Source of the DNA: Bradyrhizobium sp. CB1717
Lineage (GTDB): Bacteria; Pseudomonadota; Alphaproteobacteria; Rhizobiales; Xanthobacteraceae
Reading direction: 5' to 3'
Assembly (NCBI RefSeq): GCF_029714325.1
Contig: NZ_CP121666.1
Location: 5,828,001-5,892,000 of the forward strand
DNA: 64,000 nt
Shown: in pieces, positions 41,525 through 50,108 of the stretch
Numbering within the stretch: position 1 is the stretch's first letter
Layout of the letters: each line of letters begins with the position of its first letter
Program-made: the position numbers and the translations under genes
The notes under the pieces: model-generated
The model's input: only the letters and a program-made list of their open reading frames with translations
Told to the model about the DNA's origin: nothing
The model's database searches: none

Positions 41525-42742
41525 TTAAGGTTGCGTGGCCTGCCGCGCCGAGGGCAGCGAGATCGCAAGCAGCGTGCCGGCGACGGCGCAGAGGCCGAGA
41601 TAGAGCCATCCGATCGGTGCCTGCGTTGCCTCGGGCAGCACCGCCGCGATCGCCATGGCGCCGCTGACGGCGAGATAGCAGAGCGCGCTGATGAGGCCGC
41701 CGATCAGGCCGTGGTCGCGCTCGAACAGGCCGAGCGCCATGCCGTACATCATCGGACAGAGCACGCCGCAGCCGCCGAGCACCAGCGCGCCGCCGATCGT
41801 GATCGACATGAAATCGAGACCGAGGGTCATGCCGGTTACGGTCAGGACCACCGAGCCTGCGAGAAACAGCGCAAAGGCGCCGAAGCCCATCACGCGGGCC
41901 GGCATGAAGCGCGCGAAATGCGCGCAGCCGAGCTCGCCGGCGAGATTGACGCCGCCAAGGCCGAGCGCGACGAGGCCGTAGATGGCGGCGGAATAGCCGA
42001 GGCCGGTCTGGTAGAAGAACGGCGCGACCACGCCGAACGCGAGCTGCGCGCTGGCTGCCGCAGCAAAGACGAGCACGAATGCCAGGAAGCCCGGACGCAC
42101 CAGTGCATCGCGCAAGATGCCAGCGGTGCGGCGCGGATCGAACGGCGCGCGCCGATCGGCCTGCAGTGTCTCGGGCAGAAGGAATACGACGATCGCGGCG
42201 ACGATGGCGGCGGCAATGGCGATGACGACGAAGACGCCACGCCACGAGGTCAGCTCGACGATGAAGCCGCCGGCCGCCGGCGCCAGCACCGGCGCAAGCC
42301 CCCAGGCGGCACCCAGCAGGCCGGAGATCGCAGTGAGTTCGCGGCCGCGGAAGCAATCAGCGGCGACAGCATAGGCGACGACGAGGCAGGTACAGCCGCC
42401 GATGCCCTGCAGGAAGCGCAAGCCCAGCAGCAGCGAGGCGCTGGTAGCGAGCGCGCAGGCGATGCTCATCGCGATCAGCACCGACAGCCCCGCGAGCAGG
42501 ACGTTGCGGCGGCCGAGCGTGTCGGAGGCGATGCCGACAGGTACCAGGGCCAGACTCATGCCGAGCATGTAGGCGGTGACAGTGTTCTGCATCGAGGCGG
42601 AATCGGTCGCGAGGTCCACCACCATCTGCGGCAGGCCCGGCGTATAGGCATCGAGCGGAATCTGGCTGAATGGCACGACGCACAACAGGATCGGCACGAT
42701 CCCACCCCTGGCGCGACCGGCGTCCGAAGCTAGTGCAGTCAT
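41525..42742 (-). CDS. Bcr/CflA-family drug efflux MFS transporter
   Basis: 405-aa, 12-helix transporter. LDAYTPGLPQMVVDL is the Bcr/CflA-type first loop; GIASDTLGRRNVLLAG is MFS motif A; GLRFLQGIGGCTCLVVAYAVAADCF and PVLAPAAGGFIVELTSWRGVF are characteristic of the family. It starts MTALASDAGRARGG at 42742. It could export a drug, or in this context a purine-related compound, as it is adjacent to guaD. Confidence 0.88.
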   Translation of the reverse strand: MTALASDAGRARGGIVPILLCVVPFSQIPLDAYTPGLPQMVVDLATDSASMQNTVTAYMLGMSLALVPVGIASDTLGRRNVLLAGLSVLIAMSIACALATSASLLLGLRFLQGIGGCTCLVVAYAVAADCFRGRELTAISGLLGAAWGLAPVLAPAAGGFIVELTSWRGVFVVIAIAAAIVAAIVVFLLPETLQADRRAPFDPRRTAGILRDALVRPGFLAFVLVFAAAASAQLAFGVVAPFFYQTGLGYSAAIYGLVALGLGGVNLAGELGCAHFARFMPARVMGFGAFALFLAGSVVLTVTGMTLGLDFMSITIGGALVLGGCGVLCPMMYGMALGLFERDHGLIGGLISALCYLAVSGAMAIAAVLPEATQAPIGWLYLGLCAVAGTLLAISLPSARQATQP

Positions 42743-42920
42743 GGCTTACGCCCCCTCGATCCCCGCGGGTCCTGTCTTTATCGTGCGCGCAATGAGAGGC
42801 GACGATGCAGGTTGCGGATATTGACGCGCGGAGCGTGCCAGAACTGTGTGTAAAAACTCTTAGGGGTGGCCGTCTCGATACGGGTTCCGACGGCTGATGC
42901 GGCCCCGGAGGCGCTTAAAC

Positions 42921-43024
42921 AAAAATGCGAAAACAACCCCATGCACAGTACAAATCATTGAAGAATTTCGTTCCGCATAACGCAAAGCTCGTCGGCGCGG
43001 ACGTTTGACACGTCGGGCGAAACA
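42921..43024. repeat. Intergenic region with probable dispersed repeat
   Basis: The 42743-43111 spacer holds AAAACAACCCCATGCACAGT (42930-42949) and TTTGACACGTCGGGCGAAAC, strings I remember as common in intergenic DNA of bradyrhizobia. A 27-codon frame (42925-43008, MRKQPHAQYKSL) crosses it but is more likely part of the repeat than a gene. Nothing else was seen here. Confidence 0.35.
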
Positions 43025-43111
43025 GGCACACGACGGCATGATCGGCGATCGTGAATGCCATCGCGCTTCGCCATTAACCGTTCGGAAGCCATCGCTGCCG
43101 CCAAGCACAGA

Positions 43112-43885
43112 TCAGATCAGGAAGCCCTCGAGCGCTTCGAGGAACTGCCACGGCGATTGAAGCTGCGGCACGTGGGCGCAACCCGGAATGATCTTGAGTT
43201 CGGCGCGCGGCAATGCGGCGACCAGCTCATGCGACATCGGCGGAGGCGTCGCCTCGTCGTGCTCGCCGACCAGAACGAGAACCGGAACCTTGACCGCGGC
43301 AAGCTCGGCGCGGAGATCCAGGCTCGCCAACGCGTCGCACGCGGCGCGAAATACGTCGGGGTCCGTCCGCAGAAAGGCTTCACGACGGTCCCGCATCAGC
43401 TCGGGGTGCTGCTCCTGAAACGCGGGCGCGAACAGGCGCCGCATCGCGACGTCAGTGATGGCCTGCAGCCCCTTTTCGCGCGACGCCTTCGCCATGTTGC
43501 GAAACGCCTCGCGGCCGGGCTCGGAGAACGCCGCACCGCTGTCGGCGAGAATGAGCTTGCTCGCGATATCAGGATGCCGGATCGCCATCTGCAAGGCGAC
43601 GAAGCCGCCGTAGCCATTGCCCAGCACGATCGCCGGCGCACCGCCCGCGGCGTCTTTCACAGCCTCTGCCATCCGGTCCGCGACCGCAGCAAGGCCGCCT
43701 TCGACCGCGCGTGAGCGGCCGAACCCCGGCAACTCCGGCACGATGGCGCGAAACGACCTCTCGAGCTCCGGCACGATCGCATCAAAGCTCGCCCGGTCCG
43801 ACAACAGCGAGTGGAACAGGAACAGCGGCGGCCCCTCGCCCGATTGCGCGGCGTTGACGGTCCCGTTGGCAAGAAGCCTGTCCAT
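43112..43885 (-). CDS. Alpha/beta hydrolase-fold protein lacking the nucleophile serine
   Basis: 257-aa protein with the hydrolase fold: PPLFLFHSLLSDRASF, RAIVPELPGFGRS, VPVLVLVGEHDEATPP (acid) and IPGCAHVPQLQSP (His). The nucleophile elbow, normally G-x-S-x-G, reads IVLGNGYGGFVALQ: position 91 (codon 43613-43615) is Gly, not Ser. It may be catalytically dead, use another residue, or be a co-factor-free dioxygenase-like relative. The ATG at 43885 is preferred to an upstream GTG. It diverges from a GntR regulator. Confidence 0.82.
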   Translation of the reverse strand: MDRLLANGTVNAAQSGEGPPLFLFHSLLSDRASFDAIVPELERSFRAIVPELPGFGRSRAVEGGLAAVADRMAEAVKDAAGGAPAIVLGNGYGGFVALQMAIRHPDIASKLILADSGAAFSEPGREAFRNMAKASREKGLQAITDVAMRRLFAPAFQEQHPELMRDRREAFLRTDPDVFRAACDALASLDLRAELAAVKVPVLVLVGEHDEATPPPMSHELVAALPRAELKIIPGCAHVPQLQSPWQFLEALEGFLI

Positions 43886-43931
43886 GTGCGGTCTTTCCCT
43901 CACTTCATCGGTCGTTCGCGCGCCCCGAAGG

Positions 43932-43994
43932 CCCTGACTGATAAATCAACTGTCAGGGAATTCAAGCTTTCAGCTCTTGACGTGAAATATCACG
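43932..43994. promoter_or_regulatory. Two palindromes in the hydrolase/GntR divergent spacer
   Basis: CCCTGAC (43932-43938) and GTCAGGG (43952-43958) are perfect arms around a 13-bp spacer. CGTGA-AATA-TCACG (43981-43994) is a second perfect inverted repeat just inside a possible TTGACG -35 box (43977). One or both may bind the GntR protein encoded next. Confidence 0.5.
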
Positions 43995-44026
43995 ACTGAG
44001 ATATTAATGCCAAGGAGACAAGAAAT

Positions 44027-44680
44027 ATGATGCTTTTGCGCGAAGATATCTATGACCGCCTCAGGTCTGATATTTTAGCTTGTCGTCTTGCGCCTGGAGG
44101 TGAAATGCGCGAGCAGGACCTCGCCGAGCGCTATGACGTGAGCCGGCAACCGGTCCGGGATGCACTCCTGCGGCTGCAGCGCGAGCACCTCGTCACGGTG
44201 CAGCCGCGCCAGGGCTATCGGGTCACGCCGATCTCGCTTTCGGACGCCCGCGACCTCTTGCGCTTCCGTCTTGCGCTGGAGCCGGCCTGCGTCGCCGAAG
44301 CCATCGAGAGCGCGCCCGACAGCGTCTTGAAGTCGCTCGACGAATTCCGCCGCTTCTCCGGCAACCACGAAGACTTCATCGCCTACAATCGCAGCTTCCA
44401 TACCGCACTCGCCCATGCGTCCGGCAATCGCCGCATGGCCACCGCGCTGTGCGACCTGATCGGTCAGGCCGACCGTCTGGTCCGGGTCAGCATCTCCAAT
44501 CTGAAGGGCCACGATCCGGCAAAGCTCGTCGCCGAGCACGTCGCTTTGATCGACGCCATGCAGAAGCGCGAGACGCGAACCGCCGCGCGCATCATCAAGG
44601 CCCATATCGGGGCCACTGAAAAACGCGTTCTGCCGGCGCTCAAGCGCAACGCCGTCATCGTGGAAGAGAGGTCGTCATGA
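44027..44680 (+). CDS. GntR-family (FCD) transcriptional regulator
   Basis: 217-aa regulator. Winged helix at about 5-70 (LREDIYDRLRSDILACRLAPGGEMREQDLAERYDVSRQPVRDALLRL) and an FCD effector domain (LLRFRLALEPACVAEAI, NRSFHTALAHASGNRRMA, HVALIDAMQKRETRTAARIIKAHI) with the His ligands that bind metal and acids. AAGGAG lies 10 bases before the ATG. Its stop overlaps the aldehyde dehydrogenase ATG as ATGA, so it heads and probably regulates this operon. Confidence 0.9.
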   Translation: MMLLREDIYDRLRSDILACRLAPGGEMREQDLAERYDVSRQPVRDALLRLQREHLVTVQPRQGYRVTPISLSDARDLLRFRLALEPACVAEAIESAPDSVLKSLDEFRRFSGNHEDFIAYNRSFHTALAHASGNRRMATALCDLIGQADRLVRVSISNLKGHDPAKLVAEHVALIDAMQKRETRTAARIIKAHIGATEKRVLPALKRNAVIVEERSS

Positions 44681-46206
44681 ACATCCCATCGAAACCCGCG
44701 TCGATCGACGTCGAAATCCACGGCAATTTCATAGACGGACGTGAAGTCGAAGCCGGCAATGGTGCAATGCTGGACATCCGCAATCCCGCGACCGGCGACG
44801 TGATCGCCCGCATTCCCAATTCGACAGCCGAAGACATCGACCGCGCCATGAAAAGCGCGCGCGCCGCGTTCGAAGGCAAGGCCTGGGGCGGCATGGATAC
44901 GCGTGCGCGCGCCCGACTGGTCAACAGGCTCGCCGATGCGTTCGAGGCCAATCTCGAAAGCCTGTACCGGCTGGAGACCCTCAACAACGGCCGCCCGGTC
45001 AACGAGACCCGCGCCCAACTCTCCCGCCTGCCCGACTTCTTCCGCTACTTTGCCGGCGTCGCGCTGTCGCGCCGCGACTCCGTGATCCCTGTCGAAGGCG
45101 CGTATCTGAACTACACGCTGCGCACGCCGATCGGCATCGTCGCCAACTGCACGCCGTTCAATCATCCCCTGATGATCCTGTGCAAGTCGCTCGCCGTGGT
45201 GCTGGCGACCGGCTGCGTCACCGTGGTCAAGCCGTCCGAATACACGCCGCTGACGACGCTGAAGCTGGCCCAGATCTTCACCGAAGCGGGCCTTCCGCCC
45301 GGCGTCTTCAATATCGTCCTCGGCCTCGGCCAGAGCACGGGCAAGATGCTGGCCGAGCACGGCGACATCGACAAGCTGGTGTTGACCGGCGGCACCGAGG
45401 CAGGCCGCATCGCCGGCAGCGCGGCCGCAAAAGTGTTCGCGCACCAGACCATGGAGCTCGGCGGCAAGACGCCGGTGATGGTGTTCGACGACTTCGACGT
45501 CGACCGCGCCGTCAACTATGCCGCATTCGGCGCCTTCATCGGCGCCGGCCAGACCTGCGTCTGCGCCTCGCGCCATCTGGTCCAGGCCTCGATCTATGAC
45601 GAATTCGTCGAGAAGCTGCAGGCCAAGACCCGCATGATCCGCGTTGGCGATCCCTTCGACCCGAGCACGCAAATGGGTCCCGTGATCTCGGCCAAGCAGC
45701 GCGACCGCGTTCTCGCCTACGCCGGCTATGGTCACGCCGACGGCGCGCGTCTCGTCACCGGCGGCGTTGCCGCGAAGGTGCCGGGCCATGAGAACGGCTA
45801 TTTCGTCGAGCCGACGGTGTTCGCCGACGTCAAATCCGACATGCGTATCTTCCAGGAAGAGGTGTTCGGTCCCTTCACCTCGGTGACACCGTTCAAGGAC
45901 GAGGCCGATGCGTTGCGGTTAGCCAACGACTCGCCCTTCGGCCTCGCCGCCGCGATCCGCACCCGCGACGTCGCGCGCGCCCACCGTGTCGCCGCAAACG
46001 TCAAGGCCGGCATCGTCTGGATCAACGATCACCACCGGCTCGACCCCGCTTCGCCCTGGGGCGGCGTCGACGATTCCGGCATCGGCCGTGAATGCGGCAC
46101 CGAGAGCTTCAACGACCATTTCAACACCAAGAGCGTGATGGTCGCGACCCACGAGCAGCCGTTCGACTGGTACCGCGACACGGCCAATCAGAAGCGCCTC
46201 AACTAG
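44677..46206 (+). CDS. NAD(P)-dependent aldehyde dehydrogenase
   Basis: 509-aa oxidoreductase turning an aldehyde into an acid. NADP-fold and active-site blocks: TPFNHPLMILCKSLAVVLATG, VVKPSEYTPLT, VLTGGTEAGR, FAHQTMELGGKTPVMVF (general-base Glu), GAGQTCVCASR (nucleophile Cys), EEVFGPFTSVTPF. Length and motifs are complete. It is coupled to the GntR regulator upstream and followed 75 bp later by an MFS transporter, so it may act on an imported aromatic or short-chain compound. Confidence 0.92.
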   Translation: MNIPSKPASIDVEIHGNFIDGREVEAGNGAMLDIRNPATGDVIARIPNSTAEDIDRAMKSARAAFEGKAWGGMDTRARARLVNRLADAFEANLESLYRLETLNNGRPVNETRAQLSRLPDFFRYFAGVALSRRDSVIPVEGAYLNYTLRTPIGIVANCTPFNHPLMILCKSLAVVLATGCVTVVKPSEYTPLTTLKLAQIFTEAGLPPGVFNIVLGLGQSTGKMLAEHGDIDKLVLTGGTEAGRIAGSAAAKVFAHQTMELGGKTPVMVFDDFDVDRAVNYAAFGAFIGAGQTCVCASRHLVQASIYDEFVEKLQAKTRMIRVGDPFDPSTQMGPVISAKQRDRVLAYAGYGHADGARLVTGGVAAKVPGHENGYFVEPTVFADVKSDMRIFQEEVFGPFTSVTPFKDEADALRLANDSPFGLAAAIRTRDVARAHRVAANVKAGIVWINDHHRLDPASPWGGVDDSGIGRECGTESFNDHFNTKSVMVATHEQPFDWYRDTANQKRLN

Positions 46207-46281
46207 CAGACACTGCACGCGGCAGATCGCTCACAGAAGGCGGGCCGCATCAACCAGAACAACAGTCAAGGGAGAGCGTAC

Positions 46282-47649
46282 ATGTCGACATCGGTGAACG
46301 CAGGCGGCCGTCTTGATCGGCTGCCTATCGGGCCATTCCATCGCCGCATCATGCTGCTGATCGGCATCGGCATGTTCTTCGACGGTTTCGACATCTATAT
46401 CGCCGGGACCGTGCTCAGCGTGACGCTGAAGACGGGCTTTTCGACCCTTGCCCAGAACGCCGCCTTCATCTCGGCGACCTTCGTCGGCATGATGCTGGGA
46501 TCGTTCGGCACCGGCTTCCTCGGCGACCGTTACGGACGCCGCTTCACCTATCAGTTCAATTTGCTGCTTTTCGGCCTCGCTTCTCTCGCCGCGGCGTTCT
46601 CGCCGAATATGGCCTTCCTGATCGCCTGCCGCTTCGTGATGGGCGTTGGCTTAGGTGCGGAGAACGTCGTCGGCTATTCGACGATGACCGAGTTCGTGCC
46701 CGCCCGCACCCGCGGCAAATGGCTCGGCTTCACCGCCGTGTGCGTGGTGACCGGCCTGCCCGCGGCCCTGCTGATCGCATCCGTGCTGGTGCCGCAATTC
46801 GGCTGGCGCTCGATGTTCGTGCTCGGCGGCGTCGGCGCGCTCGTCGTCTGGTACATGCGCAAGTCGCTGCCGGAATCCCCGCGCTGGCTCGAAGCCGTGG
46901 GACGCACCGCCGAGGCGGAAGCCTTGATGCAGGCCATCGAGAAGGAGGCCGCGCAGGGCCAGCCCCTGCCCGCGCCGACGCCCACGATACCGGCCCCCGT
47001 AGCCCCCGATCTCGGCACGCTGTTCACTGCGCCCCTGCTGTCGCGAATGATCGTCGGCGCGGTCTGCCTGATCACGATCAACACCCTGCTCTATGGCTTC
47101 GTGACCTGGCTGCCGGTGTTCTTCGTCAAGCAGGGCCTCTCGATCGCAACCTCATTCGGCTATTCGCTGCTGATGGCGCTCGGTGCGCCCATCGGCTCGG
47201 CCATCGGTGCATTGACCGCGGACCGCTGGGGCCGCAAGCCGACCATCATCGGCGCCTCGCTGATCGCGGTCGTGCTCGGCATTCTCTACCCCATGATCTC
47301 CGACCCGATCCTGCTGCCGGCCGTGGGCTTCGCGCTGACGGTGCCGATCTACGTCCTGGTCGCGCTGCTGTTCGGCATCTACATCCCCGAGCTGTTTCCG
47401 ACCGAGGTCCGCCTGCGCGCTTCGGGCATCGTCAATACGCTGGGGCGCGGTGCCACGATCGTCACGCCGTTCCTCGTCGTGTCATTGTTCGAGTCGCGCG
47501 GCGTAGCCGGCGTGATGGCGCTGATGATCGGACTCTTGGTCGTGCAGATCATCACGGTCTGGGCGCTCGGCATTGAGCCACGGCATCGCAGTCTCGAGGA
47601 GCTGAAGGCGGAGGAATCCGCCGCGCCGGTGCTGAAGGAAGCGTCCTGA
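46282..47649 (+). CDS. MFS transporter (aromatic acid/sugar-acid symporter type)
   Basis: 455-aa, 12-helix importer. GMFFDGFDIYIAGTVLSV carries the D in TM1 conserved in aromatic-acid/H+ symporters; motif A is GFLGDRYGRRFTYQ, repeated in the second half as ALTADRWGRKPTI; YIPELFPTEVRLRASG is shared with sugar-porter-like members. GGGAGA precedes the ATG. It likely brings in the substrate handled by the aldehyde dehydrogenase and the amidase around it; the identity is unknown. Confidence 0.85.
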   Translation: MSTSVNAGGRLDRLPIGPFHRRIMLLIGIGMFFDGFDIYIAGTVLSVTLKTGFSTLAQNAAFISATFVGMMLGSFGTGFLGDRYGRRFTYQFNLLLFGLASLAAAFSPNMAFLIACRFVMGVGLGAENVVGYSTMTEFVPARTRGKWLGFTAVCVVTGLPAALLIASVLVPQFGWRSMFVLGGVGALVVWYMRKSLPESPRWLEAVGRTAEAEALMQAIEKEAAQGQPLPAPTPTIPAPVAPDLGTLFTAPLLSRMIVGAVCLITINTLLYGFVTWLPVFFVKQGLSIATSFGYSLLMALGAPIGSAIGALTADRWGRKPTIIGASLIAVVLGILYPMISDPILLPAVGFALTVPIYVLVALLFGIYIPELFPTEVRLRASGIVNTLGRGATIVTPFLVVSLFESRGVAGVMALMIGLLVVQIITVWALGIEPRHRSLEELKAEESAAPVLKEAS

Positions 47650-47708
47650 AAGCTGCCGGGCGAGCACGGCCTGCATGGTTCGAGACGCCCGCTTCAGCGC
47701 GCGTCTCC

Positions 47709-47790
47709 GTAGCCCGGATGGAGCGATAGCGTAATCCGGGGTCCGGCATCGAGACATGTCCCGGATTGCGCTACGCTCCATCCGGGCTAC
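47709..47790. repeat. Palindromic intergenic repeat (GTAGCCCGGATGGAGCG type)
   Basis: Arms at 47709-47740 and 47760-47790 are reverse complements apart from a one-base insertion and one substitution, around a 19-base loop. The GTAGCCCGGATGGAGCG element is a dispersed repeat in this group (from memory). It lies between the MFS and amidase genes. Confidence 0.8.
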
Positions 47791-47819
47791 AAGGTCTGCG
47801 GGACACAATGGAGCGCGTG

Positions 47820-49301
47820 ATGACCGCAGACGCCACTGACCTGACCTACGGCTCGATCGGCGCACTCCTCGGCGCCCTGCACGCGCGCAAGATATCTGCC
47901 TCGGAACTACTCGAGCACACCATCGCCCGCATCGAGGTGCTGGACGGGCCGATCAACGCGATCATTGTTCGTGATTTCGATCGCGCCAGAGACGCCGCCC
48001 GCGCCGCCGATGCCGCGCTCGGCCGCGGCGAGCGGCTGCCGCTGCTCGGCATCCCCGTGACCTTGAAGGAACCGTTCAACGTTGCCGGCCTGCCGACGAC
48101 GTGGGGCTTTCCGCACTTCAGGGATTTCCAAGCGGCCGAGGACGCCCTCGTCGTCTCGCGGCTGAAGGCGGCGGGCGCCGTCATCATCGGCAAGACCAAT
48201 ATCCCGATCGGCCTCAGAGACTTCCAGAGCTACAACGAGATCCACGGGACGACGAACAACCCGTGGGATCTCGGCCGCTCGCCCGGCGGCTCCTCGGGCG
48301 GATGCGGAGCGGCGCTGGCCGCAGGGTTCGGTCCGCTCTCGATCGGCTCGGATATCGGCGGCTCGATCCGGGTGCCCTCGCATTTCTGCGGCGTGTTCGG
48401 ACACAAGCCGAGCCTCGGCCTGGTCCCGCTGCGCGGATATAGTTTGCCGCCGGCGCCGCCCGTGCCCGGCCAGGGCGATCTCGCCGTCGTCGGGCCGATG
48501 GCGCGCACCGCCTCGGACCTGGCGCTGGCGCTCGACGTGATTGCCGGCCCCGACGAGACACGCGACGGCGTCGGCTATCGCCTTGCGTTGCCCACCTCGC
48601 GGCATGAGCATCTCGGGGATTTCAGGATCCTGGTGATCGACACCCATCCGCTGATGCCGACGGGGGACGCCGTGCGCTCGGCCATCGGACGGTTGGCCGA
48701 ACGGCTCGAACGATCAGGCGCACATGTCGCACGCGCGAGCACGTCGCTGCCCGATCTCGCCGAATCCGCGCGGCTTTACATGAAGCTGCTGAACGGCGCG
48801 AGGAGTCCACGCCTGACAGCGGCCGCACTCGCGGAAGCACAAGAAATTGCCGCGGCACTCGCGCCCGACGACCGCAGTCTGCAAGCCGAGCGCGCCCGCG
48901 GCTGGGGCATGATCCATCGCGAGTGGCTGGCGAGCGACGCAGCCCGCCTTCAGTTGCAACAGAAGTGGTATCAGTTCTTCCGCGAGTTCGACGCGGTGAT
49001 CTATCCCGTCGCCGCCGTGCCGGCCTTTCCACACGACCATTCCGAGCCGTTCGACGCGCGGAAGTTCGACATCGACGGCAAGCTCTACAATTACTCCGAC
49101 GCGTGCTTCATCTGGGCAGATCCCGCCTCGACCTGCGGACTACCCGCAACCGCCGTTCCAATCGAGCGCACGCCGTCAGGCCTGCCGATCGGCGTCCAGA
49201 TCATCGGGCCTTACCTGGAGGACCGCACGACGATTGCACTGGCCGGACTGATCGAACGCGAGTTCGGCGGCTTCGTTGCGCCGCCGGCGCAGCCGCGATG
49301 A
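47820..49301 (+). CDS. Amidase-signature family hydrolase
   Basis: 493-aa amidase. The Ser-cisSer-Lys triad is visible: Lys in GIPVTLKEPFNVAG (about 83), cis-Ser in GRSPGGSSGGCGAA (about 157) and the nucleophile in GSDIGGSIRVPSHFCG (about 182). The start at 47820 is chosen because GGAG lies 6 bases upstream; an in-frame ATG is at 47808. The substrate is an unknown amide. It ends 1 bp before the convergent TetR gene. Confidence 0.88.
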   Translation: MTADATDLTYGSIGALLGALHARKISASELLEHTIARIEVLDGPINAIIVRDFDRARDAARAADAALGRGERLPLLGIPVTLKEPFNVAGLPTTWGFPHFRDFQAAEDALVVSRLKAAGAVIIGKTNIPIGLRDFQSYNEIHGTTNNPWDLGRSPGGSSGGCGAALAAGFGPLSIGSDIGGSIRVPSHFCGVFGHKPSLGLVPLRGYSLPPAPPVPGQGDLAVVGPMARTASDLALALDVIAGPDETRDGVGYRLALPTSRHEHLGDFRILVIDTHPLMPTGDAVRSAIGRLAERLERSGAHVARASTSLPDLAESARLYMKLLNGARSPRLTAAALAEAQEIAAALAPDDRSLQAERARGWGMIHREWLASDAARLQLQQKWYQFFREFDAVIYPVAAVPAFPHDHSEPFDARKFDIDGKLYNYSDACFIWADPASTCGLPATAVPIERTPSGLPIGVQIIGPYLEDRTTIALAGLIEREFGGFVAPPAQPR

Positions 49302-49302
49302 A

Positions 49303-49908
49303 TCAGGTTCGGTCAGCCGACTGCGCCTCGACCGCCTGCACGGCGACATCAGCCACTTGCCGCAGCGCTTCGCGATCAGCGCCGGACGATGCCATCACGC
49401 CCATCCCGACCGACACTGCCGAGACATAGCGCGCGAGCGCGGCGGGATCGGCGCTTTCCCTGAGATCGCCCTCCGCCTTGGCGCGGACAAAGCGGTCGCG
49501 GAGCTGGTCTTCGTTCTGGGCGCGGCGGGCAGCGAGCTCGAAGGGGACGTTCTCGGAGCCGGAGCCGCAGGCGATGCCGCCTTGCACGAGCAGGCAGCCG
49601 GGCGGGTTGGCGGGATCGGTCTGCTTGTCGGCGATGCCCATCAGCATCCGCTCGGCGACCTCGCGGGCGGTGGGTGCGGCCACCACCTCGTCCATCCAGG
49701 CGCCGCGCAGCTTGGTGTAGCGGTCGAGCGCGGCCTTCAACAGGCCTTCCTTGTTGCCGAAGCAGGCGTAGAGACTGGGCGGGTTGATGCCCATGGCCTC
49801 GGTGAGCTGGGCGATCGTGGCGCCCTCATAGCCATGGCGCCAAAACACTTCCATCGCCTGGTCCAACGCCAATTCGGCGTCGAATTCGCGGGGGCGTCCC
49901 ATGCCCAT
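49303..49908 (-). CDS. TetR-family repressor of the adjacent RND pump (probable)
   Basis: 201-aa regulator starting MGMGRPREFDAELALDQAMEVFWRHG. HTH: GATIAQLTEAMGINPPSLYACFGNKEGLLKAAL (about 28-60). The helical C-terminal domain includes NPPGCLLVQGGIACG. GRPREFD-type TetR proteins often control efflux pumps. It diverges from the adaptor gene over 200 bp that contain a nested palindrome, a natural operator for it. Confidence 0.9.
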   Translation of the reverse strand: MGMGRPREFDAELALDQAMEVFWRHGYEGATIAQLTEAMGINPPSLYACFGNKEGLLKAALDRYTKLRGAWMDEVVAAPTAREVAERMLMGIADKQTDPANPPGCLLVQGGIACGSGSENVPFELAARRAQNEDQLRDRFVRAKAEGDLRESADPAALARYVSAVSVGMGVMASSGADREALRQVADVAVQAVEAQSADRT

Positions 49909-50062
49909 GTCTTTGGTCTCCTCACAATCGGCGCTTCGCCCCAATCAACGCCCGATGCTATCTACTTGTTCTCGCTTTATTTTCTCTTTCGCCTTCCAAT
50001 TCTTGCGGTAAGCGGCTACAATTTTCTTAGCGAACGGTACATAAGTATCTTGCGCTGCGATA

Positions 50063-50100
50063 TCCAGATCCACATCTGTAGTGAACACTACATATCTGGA
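50063..50100. promoter_or_regulatory. Nested palindrome, TetR operator candidate
   Basis: The inner repeat TGTAGTG-AA-CACTACA (50077-50092) is perfect. It sits inside outer arms TCCAGAT (50063-50069) and ATCTGGA (50094-50100). The site ends 8 bp before the adaptor ATG, so a bound protein would block transcription or initiation. Confidence 0.65.
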
Positions 50101-50108
50101 GCGCGCAA

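Noticed and set aside
39332..42733. A 1,133-codon plus-strand frame
   Set aside because: It lies opposite three well-supported minus-strand genes, has antisense-type composition and no domains.
42925..43008. A 27-codon ORF as a gene
   Set aside because: It coincides with strings that look like a dispersed intergenic repeat; no RBS is clear.
42860..43108. An 82-codon minus-strand frame in the spacer
   Set aside because: Arg-rich composition, no RBS, and it runs antisense through the repeat-like tract.
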